Assembly: GCA_051891855.1 (NCBI GenBank)
Contig: JBJFFP010000080.1
Location: 1-64,000, forward strand
Direction of reading: 5' to 3'
DNA length: 64,000 nt
Origin: SFDP01 sp051891855
GTDB taxonomy: Bacteria > Bacillota > Clostridia > Lachnospirales > Lachnospiraceae
A model generated the notes under the pieces. It made no database searches and was not told the origin of the DNA. It was given only the letters and a program-made list of their open reading frames with translations. Positions 17,389 through 25,587 of the stretch are shown here, piece by piece. Numbering within the stretch: position 1 is the stretch's first letter; every line of letters starts with the position of its first letter. Made by a program: the position numbers and the translations under genes.

Positions 17389-17727
17389 ATGTGTATGGAA
17401 TTACAGCAGGCTTTAGAACAATTTCTGGAAGCGATAAAGTCCAGTGAAGCATATAAAGATTATGAATATCAGAAGCAGCGGATAAAAAAGTATCCCGGAC
17501 TTTCGGAAAGAATTAATGAATTTAGAAAACGCCGTTTTGAATTTCAGAACTATGAAGGTGATGATTTATTTGAAAAGATTGATGAATTTGAGAAGGAATT
17601 TAACAATTTTGAAGAAGAGCCGGTAGTAAGGGAGTATTTGGCAGCCGAGTTGGAAATCTGCCGCAGGATTCAGGAAATTAATGCGGCAATTACCGATGTT
17701 ATCGACATTGATATGGACCTGCTGTAG
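17389..17727 (+). CDS. YlbF family protein
   Basis: YlbF/YmcA family proteins are small all-helical regulators. In Bacillus YlbF, YmcA and YaaT form a complex that tunes RNase Y and so affects biofilm, sporulation and competence. This 112-residue protein has the helical pattern with FLEAIKSSEAYKDYEYQKQRIKKYP at the start. Its place 12 bases after RNase J supports a tie to RNA turnover. Which family branch it belongs to cannot be settled here. Start at 17389 with AAAGGAG upstream. Confidence 0.82.
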   Translation: MCMELQQALEQFLEAIKSSEAYKDYEYQKQRIKKYPGLSERINEFRKRRFEFQNYEGDDLFEKIDEFEKEFNNFEEEPVVREYLAAELEICRRIQEINAAITDVIDIDMDLL

Positions 17728-17737
17728 GAGAGGAAGC

Positions 17738-18124
17738 ATGAATTCAAAGGAAATTGTAGTATCCATCTTTGCCACCACCTTTAAGGTGGTACTGGCAATC
17801 ATTATTGTTATGTTAGTGTACAAAGGATCAGTAACGGCCTATGAATATGGGCAGAGAGTGTTTAATGAGCCTCCGGTTACCGGCGGGAGCGGAAGAACCA
17901 TTCGTGTTACTATTGTAGAAGGAAGTACAGCAGAGGAGATTGGTGCCGAGCTGGAAAAGAAAGGACTGATTCGGGACAGACGTCTGTTTCAGCTCCAGGA
18001 GCTGCTTTCCGAATACAGGAATAAGCTGCAGTCAGGAACCTATGAGCTGAACACCTCCATGACTGCGGAAGAAATGATGGCAATTATGGCAGCCGGAAAA
18101 GGGGAAAGTGAAAGCGGTGATTAA
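17738..18124 (+). CDS. MltG/YceG N-terminal domain protein (no catalytic domain)
   Basis: The 128-residue protein has one membrane helix (about residues 8-30) and then an extracellular segment resembling the LysM-like N-terminal part of MltG/YceG, with RTIRVTIVEGSTAEEIGAELEKKGLI and LQSGTYELNTSMTAEEMM. Full MltG is over 300 residues and has a lytic transglycosylase domain with a catalytic Glu; that domain is absent here. The gene sits where Bacillus has the full-length mltG (yrrL), so it looks like a reduced version. I start at 17738 behind GGAGAGGAAG. Confidence 0.78.
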   Translation: MNSKEIVVSIFATTFKVVLAIIIVMLVYKGSVTAYEYGQRVFNEPPVTGGSGRTIRVTIVEGSTAEEIGAELEKKGLIRDRRLFQLQELLSEYRNKLQSGTYELNTSMTAEEMMAIMAAGKGESESGD

Positions 18125-18129
18125 GAGGA

Positions 18130-18774
18130 ATGATTATTGATGAGAGAATGGCTGTCTTTATTGATTCTATGGATTCCGGAAACAGTGAATTTTTAACTGC
18201 TTTGGAAAGAGAAGCAAAGGCAGACAGGATACCCATTATTCGTCCCGCCATGCAGAGTCTTCTGAAGCTCTTATTGACGATGAACAGACCGAAGAACATT
18301 TTGGAGGTAGGAACGGCTATCGGCTTTTCGGCTCTGCTAATGAGTGAGTATGCTGACTCGGACTGCAGGATTACTACTATAGAAAAATATGAAAAACGAA
18401 TCCCCCGGGCAAAAGAAAATTTTATTCGGGGAGGAAAAGAAAAGCAGATTACTCTTTTAGAGGGGGATGCAGCGGATATTCTTAAAAATCTGAAGGGTCC
18501 CTATGATTTTATTTTTATGGATGCAGCTAAAGGACAGTATATCCATTTCCTTTCGGATGTGCTGAGGCTTCTGTCTGTAGGGGGGATTCTGGTATCTGAC
18601 AATGTGCTGCAGGAGGGAGAGCTGATCGAATCCCGGTTTGCTCTGACCCGGCGCAACCGCACAATTCATGCCAGAATGCGGGAATATTTATATGAATTGA
18701 AACACCATCCTCAGTTGGTAACGGATATTTTGCCGGTGGGTGATGGAGTTACGGTGAGTGTGAAAACACTTTAG
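18130..18774 (+). CDS. trmR: tRNA 5-hydroxyuridine methyltransferase, TrmR-like
   Basis: This is a class I SAM methyltransferase of the O-methyltransferase family 3. Motif I is seen as ILEVGTAIGFSALLM (about residue 57-71), and DFIFMDAAKGQY carries the metal-binding acids. In Bacillus the same-position gene yrrM encodes TrmR, which methylates ho5U34 to mo5U34 in tRNA. The next gene here is a U32 peptidase-type TrhP homologue that would make ho5U, so the tRNA role is favoured over a small-molecule substrate. The start at 18130 lies 5 bases after the preceding stop. Confidence 0.85.
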   Translation: MIIDERMAVFIDSMDSGNSEFLTALEREAKADRIPIIRPAMQSLLKLLLTMNRPKNILEVGTAIGFSALLMSEYADSDCRITTIEKYEKRIPRAKENFIRGGKEKQITLLEGDAADILKNLKGPYDFIFMDAAKGQYIHFLSDVLRLLSVGGILVSDNVLQEGELIESRFALTRRNRTIHARMREYLYELKHHPQLVTDILPVGDGVTVSVKTL

Positions 18775-18786
18775 AATAGAGGAAAA

Positions 18787-20040
18787 ATGAGAAAAACAGA
18801 GTTGTTAATTCCGGCCAGTAATCTGGAGGTACTGAAAACAGCAGTAATCTTTGGAGCAGATGCCGTATACATAGGAGGAGAAGCTTTCGGACTCCGTGCC
18901 AAAGCAAAGAATTTTTCTCCCGAAGAGATGAAGGAAGGAATTGCCTTTGCCCATGAGCATGGGGTGAAGGTATATGTAACAGCGAATATCCTGGCCCATA
19001 ATTATGATTTGGAGGGAGCGGCCAGGTATTTTCAGGAATTGAAGGAAATTGGTCCGGATGCCCTGATTATAGCAGACCCGGGAATGTTTATGCTGGCAAA
19101 GGAACACTGTCCGGATATGGAGCTGCATATTTCCACCCAGGCCAATAATACCAACTATCTGACCTATGATTTCTGGTACAGACAGGGAGCAAAACGGGTG
19201 GTTTCTGCCAGAGAGCTTTCTCTGCGGGAAATCAGGGAGATTCGGGAGCATATTCCGGAGGATATGGAAATTGAAAGCTTTGTCCATGGAGCAATGTGTA
19301 TGGCCTATTCGGGTCGATGCCTTTTGAGTAATTATATGACCGGCAGAGATGCTAACCATGGAGCCTGTACCCATGCCTGCCGTTGGAAATATTCGCTGGT
19401 GGAGGAACAGCGTCCCGGTGAGTATATGCCGGTATATGAAAATGAACGGGGAACCTATATATTTAATTCTAAGGATTTGTGTATGATCGAGTACATTCCT
19501 GAAATGCTGGAGGCAGGGATTGATAGCCTGAAAATAGAAGGCAGGATGAAAACAGCCCTCTATGTTGCAGCGGTTACCAGAACCTACCGCAAAGCTTTGG
19601 ATGATTATCAGGAGTCTGAGGAAAAATATCGGGCCAATATGGAGTGGTATAAGTCGGAGATCGGGAAGTGTACCTATCGCCAGTTTACCACCGGCTTTTA
19701 TTTTGGAAAAACGGATGAGACAAGCCAGATTTATGACAATAATACTTATATTAATGAATATATATATCTGGGAATTGTGGGCAGTGTGGACGAAAGAGGC
19801 TTTGCCCGTATTGAACAGAGAAATAAGTTTTTGAAGGGTGATGTCATTGAGCTGATGAAGCCGGATGGACGAAACATTGAGACAAGGGTAAGAGCCATTT
19901 ATGATGAGAAGGGGCAGGAAGTAGATTCTGCACCTCATCCCAGGCAGGTTCTGTATCTGGATTTGGATGCAAAAGCCAGTCAATATGATCTGCTGCGTGT
20001 ACAAAACCCAAAGGAAGAAGCCGTAAAATCGGCAGAATGA
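18787..20040 (+). CDS. trhP: U32 peptidase family protein, TrhP-like (tRNA 5-hydroxyuridine)
   Basis: U32 proteins next to trmR (yrrN/yrrO in Bacillus, YegQ/TrhP in E. coli) are needed to hydroxylate U34 of tRNA. The 417-residue protein has the U32 core with FVHGAMCMAYSGRCLLSNYMTGRDANHGACTHACR, whose cysteines can bind an iron-sulfur cluster, and ends with a beta-rich domain. Bacillus has two such genes in tandem; here there is one. The name rests on this context, because U32 members also include true collagenase-like annotations. Start at 18787 behind AGAGGAAA. Confidence 0.85.
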   Translation: MRKTELLIPASNLEVLKTAVIFGADAVYIGGEAFGLRAKAKNFSPEEMKEGIAFAHEHGVKVYVTANILAHNYDLEGAARYFQELKEIGPDALIIADPGMFMLAKEHCPDMELHISTQANNTNYLTYDFWYRQGAKRVVSARELSLREIREIREHIPEDMEIESFVHGAMCMAYSGRCLLSNYMTGRDANHGACTHACRWKYSLVEEQRPGEYMPVYENERGTYIFNSKDLCMIEYIPEMLEAGIDSLKIEGRMKTALYVAAVTRTYRKALDDYQESEEKYRANMEWYKSEIGKCTYRQFTTGFYFGKTDETSQIYDNNTYINEYIYLGIVGSVDERGFARIEQRNKFLKGDVIELMKPDGRNIETRVRAIYDEKGQEVDSAPHPRQVLYLDLDAKASQYDLLRVQNPKEEAVKSAE

Positions 20041-20048
20041 GAGGAAAA

Positions 20049-22160
20049 ATGAGCCAGCTGATTAATGTGGAGCAAATATTTGCACAGAATGTTTTTACCA
20101 TGAATAAAATGAAAGAACGCCTTCCCCGGGATGCCTATAAGGAAGTAAAGCGGGTAATCGAAATGGGGGGAGAGCTTTCGCTGGAAACAGCGGATATTGT
20201 GGCTAAGGCCATGAAGGATTGGGCAGTGGAAAGAGGGGCAACCCATTTTTCCCACTGGTTTCAGCCCCTGACAGGAATTACGGCAGAAAAGCATGATTCC
20301 TTTATTACCCATCCCGATGAGGGAGGGAAAATGCTGATGGAGTTTTCGGGAAAAGAGTTGATTAAGGGAGAGCCGGATGCCTCGTCCTTTCCCTCCGGCG
20401 GCCTTAGAACCACCTTTGAGGCAAGAGGCTATACGGCATGGGACATTACCTCTCCGGCCTTCATTAAGGAGGCGGCAACGGGGCCCATTCTGTGTATTCC
20501 TACAGCCTTCTGCTCTTATACGGGAGAAGCTCTGGATAAAAAAACTCCCCTGCTTCGTTCTATGGAGGCATTAAATGAGCAGGCTTTGAGAATCGTCCAT
20601 CTGTTTGGAAATACAGAGGCAAAAAAGGTGACTCCTTCCGTGGGTGCAGAGCAGGAGTATTTTCTGGTAGATCAGAAAAAAGCACTTCTTAGGGAGGATC
20701 TGTTATTCTCCGGGAGAACGCTTTTTGGGGCACCGGCCCCTAAGGGACAGGAGCTGGAGGATCACTATTTTGGGGTGATCAGAGAGCGTATCGGTGCCTA
20801 TATGAAGGATTTGAATGAGGAACTGTGGAAGCTGGGAGTAACGGCTAAGACTCAGCATAACGAGGCAGCTCCTGCCCAGCATGAGCTGGCACCCATTTAT
20901 GAAACAGCAAATATTGCAGTAGATCATAATCAGATTGTGATGGAAACCATGAAAAGAGTGGCAGGGCATCACGGGCTGCGCTGTCTTCTTCACGAAAAGC
21001 CCTTTGCCGGTGTAAACGGCTCCGGTAAGCACAATAATTGGTCCATTACTACGGATAACGGAATGAACCTTCTGGATCCGGGAGATACTCCCAATGAGAA
21101 TATTCAGTTTTTACTGATATTGGCCTGCGTGATGAAGGCGGTGGATACCCATGCAGATCTGCTTCGTCAGAGTGCGGCAGATGTGGGTAATGATCACCGT
21201 CTTGGGGCCAATGAGGCGCCTCCTGCCATTATTTCCATTTTTCTGGGAGAACAGCTGGAGGATGTGGTACGGCAGCTGGTGGAGACGGGTGTGGCTTCCA
21301 GCCTGATTGAAGGGGATGTGATGAAAACCGGTGTTTCTACTTTGCCGGATTTTGAAAAGGATGCTACCGACAGAAATCGTACTTCTCCCTTTGCCTTTAC
21401 CGGAAATAAATTTGAATTTCGTATGGTGGGCAGTGAGGATTCTATCGGAAGTCCCAACACGATTTTGAATGCCATCGTGGCAGAGGCCTTCTGTGAGGCT
21501 GCAGATCGCCTGGAGTCAGCAGAGGATTTTGATCTGGCGGTACATGATTTAATTAAGGAGTATATGACTAAGCACCAGAGGATTGTTTTCAATGGTGACG
21601 GTTATTCGGAGGAATGGGTAAAGGAAGCCGAAAGACGGGGATTACCCAATATTAAATCTATGGTGGAAGCAGTGGAAACTTTGACTACAGATAAGGCAGT
21701 AAAGCTGTTTGAACGCTTTGGTATTTTTACCAGAGCCGAGCTGGAAAGCCGCCAGGAGGTTCTTTATGAAACCTATGCAAAGACCATCAATATTGAAGCC
21801 CTGACCATGATTGAGATGGCCTCCAAACAGATTATCCCGGCAGTGGTAACGTATACAAAGACTCTGGCAGATACGGTGCTTGCCGTGACCCAGGCAGGGG
21901 CAGATGCCGGGGTACAAAAGGAGCTTTTATCGGAAATCAGCAGTCTGCTTAAGGAAACGAAAGATGCACTGACGGCCCTGAAGGTAGCAGAAGGAAAGGC
22001 AGCACTTATGGAGCAGGGGCGGGAACAGGCTTTCTTCTATAAGGAAGTGGTTCGTGAATGTATGGATGCTTTACGTTTTCCTGCGGATAAGCTGGAAATG
22101 CTGGTAGATAAAAAGGTATGGCCCTTCCCTACCTATGCAGATTTACTGTTTGAAATCTAA
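20049..22160 (+). CDS. glnN: Glutamine synthetase, type III
   Basis: Type III glutamine synthetases (GlnN, about 700-730 residues) are found in Bacteroides, cyanobacteria and many Clostridia; they join ammonia to glutamate with ATP. The 703-residue protein carries the type III N-terminal segment GATHFSHWFQPLTG and the catalytic core with SVGAEQEYFL, KTQHNEAAPAQHELAP, GVNGSGKHNNWS and EFRMVGS. The ATG at 20037 overlaps the previous stop; I prefer 20049, with GAGAGGA just upstream. A tRNA-Gln gene follows with its own promoter. Confidence 0.94.
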   Translation: MSQLINVEQIFAQNVFTMNKMKERLPRDAYKEVKRVIEMGGELSLETADIVAKAMKDWAVERGATHFSHWFQPLTGITAEKHDSFITHPDEGGKMLMEFSGKELIKGEPDASSFPSGGLRTTFEARGYTAWDITSPAFIKEAATGPILCIPTAFCSYTGEALDKKTPLLRSMEALNEQALRIVHLFGNTEAKKVTPSVGAEQEYFLVDQKKALLREDLLFSGRTLFGAPAPKGQELEDHYFGVIRERIGAYMKDLNEELWKLGVTAKTQHNEAAPAQHELAPIYETANIAVDHNQIVMETMKRVAGHHGLRCLLHEKPFAGVNGSGKHNNWSITTDNGMNLLDPGDTPNENIQFLLILACVMKAVDTHADLLRQSAADVGNDHRLGANEAPPAIISIFLGEQLEDVVRQLVETGVASSLIEGDVMKTGVSTLPDFEKDATDRNRTSPFAFTGNKFEFRMVGSEDSIGSPNTILNAIVAEAFCEAADRLESAEDFDLAVHDLIKEYMTKHQRIVFNGDGYSEEWVKEAERRGLPNIKSMVEAVETLTTDKAVKLFERFGIFTRAELESRQEVLYETYAKTINIEALTMIEMASKQIIPAVVTYTKTLADTVLAVTQAGADAGVQKELLSEISSLLKETKDALTALKVAEGKAALMEQGREQAFFYKEVVRECMDALRFPADKLEMLVDKKVWPFPTYADLLFEI

Positions 22161-22182
22161 AAGAAAAAAATGAAAAAAGGGC

Positions 22183-22211
22183 TTGCATTATCGTTTGTAA
22201 TGTAGTAAGAT
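22183..22211 (+). promoter_or_regulatory. tRNA-Gln promoter
   Basis: TTGCAT (22183-22188), 17-base spacer, TAAGAT (22206-22211), about 28 bases before the mature tRNA 5' end. Confidence 0.65.
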
Positions 22212-22239
22212 ATTCAAGTGCCAAGTGGCAAATGAATAT

Positions 22240-22311
22240 AGGGCTATCGCCAAACGGTAAGGCAACGGACTCTGACTCCGTCATTTCAAGGTTCGAATCC
22301 TTGTAGCCCTG
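22240..22311 (+). tRNA. tRNA-Gln (CTG anticodon)
   Basis: The 72-base gene folds into a full cloverleaf: acceptor AGGGCTA/TAGCCCT, D arm with AAACGGTAAGG, anticodon stem ACGGA/TCCGT with loop CTCTGAC, and T arm with GGTTCGAATCC. The anticodon CTG reads CAG. The 3' CCA is not encoded, so it must be added by the CCA enzyme. Confidence 0.95.
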
Positions 22312-22316
22312 CTACG

Positions 22317-22350
22317 AAACCTCATCAGTAGAAGCTGATGAGGTTTTTGT
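22317..22350 (+). terminator. Terminator after tRNA-Gln
   Basis: AAACCTCATCAG pairs with CTGATGAGGTTT across a 6-base loop and runs into TTTTTGTT. Confidence 0.9.
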
Positions 22351-22456
22351 TATGTAAATGCTTGATTTCTCATCATTCAAAAATCCTGTTTTGTGAAAGA
22401 AAAAAATCCGATTATTCAGATTGTCCGATATTAAAATAAGCATAAAGGGATAACTG

Positions 22457-22496
22457 GATAGGTCAAGTGACTATGGTATGGTTCACTTGACCTATC
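22457..22496. repeat. Perfect 14-bp inverted repeat downstream of agrC
   Basis: GATAGGTCAAGTGA (22457-22470) and TCACTTGACCTATC (22483-22496) pair perfectly around a 12-base loop. Neither side has a T-run. It may end the agrC transcript by another route or mark the edge of the inserted block. Apart from this, 22351-22556 holds nothing I can name. Confidence 0.75.
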
Positions 22497-22556
22497 TAGA
22501 GAAGTAAACACGGGAAAGATTCAAAACAGAAAAAAGATATAAAAGGAGAGGTATCT

Positions 22557-23876
22557 TTACCCCATAGTTTCCTGTGTCTTTAATGTAATAATGGTATGGA
22601 AGGTTAGAGTAGTATCATTGTAATAGGTCTGGATATCTCCTTTATATTTTTTTATTGTTTTACGGACACTTCTCATTCCGAAGCCATGCTTGTGCTTATC
22701 TGCTTTATTTGTCATTAGGAGGCCACTCTGATTAAAAAATGGATTCTTTCGGCAGGAATTAATTAAAGTAATAATGATGAAAGGTGTATTTTCCCGTTTG
22801 CTTGTGGTTAATTCAATAAAAGAATCTGGAAGGTGAATGGCAGCTTCCAGAGCATTATCCAGCAGGTTACAGAATAGAGAAGTAAGGTCATTATCCGCAA
22901 TGAAATTAGTAGTGCCGCTTCGTATATCGGTATAAAAAGAGATATGCTTATCGCGGCATTGGTACATATAACGACAAAGAATAGAATTAAGCAGCTCATG
23001 TTCACACAGGTGAGAAGCCTCCTTCAAATCAGAGGAAAGGAGTAATTGGTGGATATAAGCAGTGATTTTATCCTGCTCTTTTTGTTGATTTAATAAATCA
23101 ATGGATTGCAGATGTTTTTTGATATCGTGAATTAATATCCGTTGATTTTCATACTGTATCTGCAGCATTTTATAGTATTCTGCCAAATCAGACTCTTTTT
23201 GGACTAATAACTGCATTTCCATAAATGCCTGATTTTTTCTTTGATTATATTGATTGATACCAAATACAAGCAAAGAGGACACTAATAAGAAAACAGCTCC
23301 AAAAGTGACCAGCCAGTTGAGAAATGGGGATAGATCGTAAGTATCTCCTATCATAATAAAGACATACATAATATACATGGTTGCCAGGGGAATAAATACA
23401 AGCCAAAATACAGACTTATCATTTTGCTGGTCATATTTTTGTTGTTTCTTTAACATATACATCAGAATGCAAATGATGGAAAAGAAACCTATTTTACTAA
23501 ATATAACAAAAACAGCCATATGGTAAAAGTCATTTACTTTTGCAAAAAAATGGGGAGTAAACCTTTGAATGATATTATAGGTTGCCAACTCACACATTGC
23601 CATAACAGCACCTATTACAGCGGAATGGAAAATGGCAAGGTAGGATTTTAATTTATATTGTGTAAATAAAAAAATAGAATTAAAAACAAAATAAAGCAGT
23701 AGATTTAAAATCTTAAGCTCAAACAAAGAGATAAGAATGAGAAAAAGATAAAAACTGCTTAACACAAAAATTCTTATTTTAGGAGAGTGCTTCGGATAAA
23801 AAAGTGTAGAAGCATACTGCCAAAGAATAAAGGCCTCAACAACAAAACTGAAAAAGTATAATAGGGAATTATTCAT
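22557..23876 (-). CDS. agrC: AgrC-like quorum-sensing histidine kinase (GHKL family)
   Basis: The 439-residue protein has about six membrane helices in residues 1-210, the sensor part that would see the cyclic peptide. A cytoplasmic kinase part follows, with a HDIKKHLQ box (phosphoacceptor His250) and a GHKL ATPase domain with DNLLDNALEAA-type N box (LFCNLLDNALEAAI) and KHGFGMRSVRKTIKKYKGD near the end. This is the architecture of AgrC. It lies 5 bases downstream of the response-regulator gene on the same strand, while agrD and agrB are divergent. Confidence 0.9.
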   Translation of the reverse strand: MNNSLLYFFSFVVEAFILWQYASTLFYPKHSPKIRIFVLSSFYLFLILISLFELKILNLLLYFVFNSIFLFTQYKLKSYLAIFHSAVIGAVMAMCELATYNIIQRFTPHFFAKVNDFYHMAVFVIFSKIGFFSIICILMYMLKKQQKYDQQNDKSVFWLVFIPLATMYIMYVFIMIGDTYDLSPFLNWLVTFGAVFLLVSSLLVFGINQYNQRKNQAFMEMQLLVQKESDLAEYYKMLQIQYENQRILIHDIKKHLQSIDLLNQQKEQDKITAYIHQLLLSSDLKEASHLCEHELLNSILCRYMYQCRDKHISFYTDIRSGTTNFIADNDLTSLFCNLLDNALEAAIHLPDSFIELTTSKRENTPFIIITLINSCRKNPFFNQSGLLMTNKADKHKHGFGMRSVRKTIKKYKGDIQTYYNDTTLTFHTIITLKTQETMG

Positions 23877-23881
23877 CTGAT

Positions 23882-24589
23882 CTACCTCGTACTTTCTAAA
23901 TACAGAAGATAGGACTCTTTAAATGCACTATATTTCCTCTTGGTCAGATAGGCCTGAAATTGGTTATTTGCCAGATGAATAATTGTGCGGTCAAAATCGG
24001 TGACATACTTTAAGTTAATAATAAAGCTGCGGTGTGTTTGAAAAAAGGAGTTACCCGGAAGGACAGATTGCCAATACCGGATAGGGTGTATTGACTCAAA
24101 ATCTCTCTCCCGGGTATGGACAATTACTTTTCTGCCCTGGGCTTCTATGAAGATAATGGAAGAAGCAAGAAGGGTGTGTACCCCTTGTTTGGTTTCGATG
24201 GGGAGCTTAACTGTCATGGAATGGTACAGATCAATGGCCTCCTTCATATTCCGGAAGAAACGTTGGCGGTCTAAGGGTTTGGATAGGTAGCGAAAGACAT
24301 GAAAACGCATAGCATCATCCAGATATTGAGAATAAGATGTAACAATAAAGATAATGATATCTTTATTGTGTTTTTTTAGTTCATTCCCAATATAAATGCC
24401 ATTCATTCCGGGCATCTCTACGTCCAGAAACAGAATATCTTTTTCTTTTGTATCTGCCAGTAAGGATTCCCCATCAGAGAAGCAGGACAACTCGGGACAA
24501 TTGATATGGCGTTCTTGAAAGTAACTGGTAATTAATTTCTTAAGCTGTTCAATCATCAACACATCATCATCACAAATTAATATTCTCAT
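23882..24589 (-). CDS. agrA: AgrA-like LytTR response regulator
   Basis: The receiver domain (1-120) has the acidic pocket CDDD and the phosphoacceptor Asp56 in LFLDVEMPGMNG. The C-terminal LytTR DNA-binding domain (about 130-235) includes FFQTHRSFIINLKYV and ends YLLYLESTR. LytTR regulators bind direct repeats and in agr systems activate the agrBD promoter. The start at 24589 is preceded by a GAGGG site. Together with agrC it forms a two-gene unit. Confidence 0.93.
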   Translation of the reverse strand: MRILICDDDVLMIEQLKKLITSYFQERHINCPELSCFSDGESLLADTKEKDILFLDVEMPGMNGIYIGNELKKHNKDIIIFIVTSYSQYLDDAMRFHVFRYLSKPLDRQRFFRNMKEAIDLYHSMTVKLPIETKQGVHTLLASSIIFIEAQGRKVIVHTRERDFESIHPIRYWQSVLPGNSFFQTHRSFIINLKYVTDFDRTIIHLANNQFQAYLTKRKYSAFKESYLLYLESTR

Positions 24590-24618
24590 TTTTACCCTCG
24601 TTTAACTGTATTTTTTAC

Positions 24619-24647
24619 ATTGTACAATAAATAACACAGAAAAACAA
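24619..24647 (-). promoter_or_regulatory. Promoter for agrA-agrC
   Basis: Minus strand TTGTTT (24647-24642), 17-base spacer, TACAAT (24624-24619). Just downstream TACAGTTAAA (24610-24601) resembles the AgrA half-site ACAGTTAAG, which would allow autoregulation; I see no second half-site at the usual spacing. Confidence 0.45.
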
Positions 24648-24779
24648 AGAAATAGGATGAAAAGACAATTTTTTAAAAATTTTGGGTATGGAAAAGAAAA
24701 AATCCTCCTCTTTTTGCCCAAAATCGATATAAATATGTCGTTTCATGCATAAACACTAGATTTCTGCTTTGGAATTGAT

Positions 24780-24785
24780 TATGAT
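24780..24785 (+). promoter_or_regulatory. Possible -10 element of the agrD-agrB promoter
   Basis: TATGAT lies 36 bases before agrD. The -35 position (24757-24762, TAGATT) is poor, as expected for a promoter that needs an activator such as the LytTR regulator. No clear direct repeat was found in front of it. Confidence 0.3.
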
Positions 24786-24820
24786 GAACAACATAAATTG
24801 ACAGGAAGGAGGAGCTTGCG

Positions 24821-24970
24821 ATGAAGGAAAAGATAAACAAGAAAATTGCAAAAGGTGCAGTATCAGTTTTGGATACTTTTTTACGTGTGGATGCTAATTC
24901 AGCAGCATGTTGTATAGCCTATCAACCAAAGGCGCCGAAAGAACTGGCAAGATTCAGGAGAAAGAAATGA
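24821..24970 (+). CDS. agrD: AgrD-like cyclic autoinducer peptide precursor
   Basis: The 49-residue peptide has an amphipathic basic N-terminal leader (MKEKINKKIAKGAVSVLDTF), a core with two adjacent cysteines (ANSAACCIAY, Cys30 and Cys31), and the C-terminal recognition tail QPKAPKELARFRRKK typical of AgrD (PKEL). AgrB should cut off the tail and close a thiolactone from one cysteine to the residue before the cut. Start at 24821 has a strong GGAAGGAGGAG site. Its stop overlaps the agrB start by 4 bases (ATGA), a usual coupling. Confidence 0.93.
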   Translation: MKEKINKKIAKGAVSVLDTFLRVDANSAACCIAYQPKAPKELARFRRKK

Positions 24971-25554
24971 CAAAGAAGTGTACAAATGTGGTAGTAGGAT
25001 GGCTAATTCGTTGTGATGCAATAGAGGAAAAGGATAGGGAATTATATCAGTACGCTGTATACAGTGTCCTTTTATCCATTTACCCATTACTGTTTGCTGC
25101 TTGTTTTGGAGCTGTCATAGGAGAAGTGGACAAAAGTGTGGCTATTATAATCCCTTTTGCAGTCATCAGAAAATTTGGCGGAGGATATCATACTAAGAAT
25201 TCTTGGAGTTGTTTTTTATGGTCAAGCCTACTATTGCTTTTGTGCATCATGGTATCAATTTACATAAAGAGTGGATTGTTTCTTATCATGATGGCAGCCA
25301 TAGCAGAAATGAGTCTGATTTATTTTAGTCCTATAGATAATGAAAATAGAAAACTGAATTGGGAGGAATGCAGGGAATATAAGAAGATGACAGCAATCTG
25401 GACAAGTTTATTTTTGCTGGTGGCAGTATTACTTTATTTTGGGAAATGGGAGAAATATTCAATATGTGTATCCATAGGAATAATATTATCTGCAGGCTTA
25501 CAATTTCCTTGTATTTTTAGTACAAAAGCAATAAAGAAAAGAATTAATGAATAA
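24967..25554 (+). CDS. agrB: AgrB-like peptide-processing membrane protease
   Basis: AgrB is an integral membrane cysteine protease that trims AgrD and forms its thiolactone ring. The 195-residue protein has about five membrane segments and the catalytic pair His75 (GGGYH) and Cys82 (WSC). Their 7-residue spacing matches that in S. aureus AgrB. I start at 24967, the ATG overlapping the agrD stop, which removes an out-of-register extension. Export of the finished peptide probably uses a separate function. Confidence 0.94.
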   Translation: MTKKCTNVVVGWLIRCDAIEEKDRELYQYAVYSVLLSIYPLLFAACFGAVIGEVDKSVAIIIPFAVIRKFGGGYHTKNSWSCFLWSSLLLLLCIMVSIYIKSGLFLIMMAAIAEMSLIYFSPIDNENRKLNWEECREYKKMTAIWTSLFLLVAVLLYFGKWEKYSICVSIGIILSAGLQFPCIFSTKAIKKRINE

Positions 25555-25587
25555 TCCGGAGAGAAATCCATCACCTGTCCGGCGTAT

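Noticed and set aside
18805..20004. A 399-codon open frame antisense to the U32 gene
   Set aside because: It has no ribosome site, no family features and lies wholly opposite a well-supported gene; its length follows from the codon use of the real gene.
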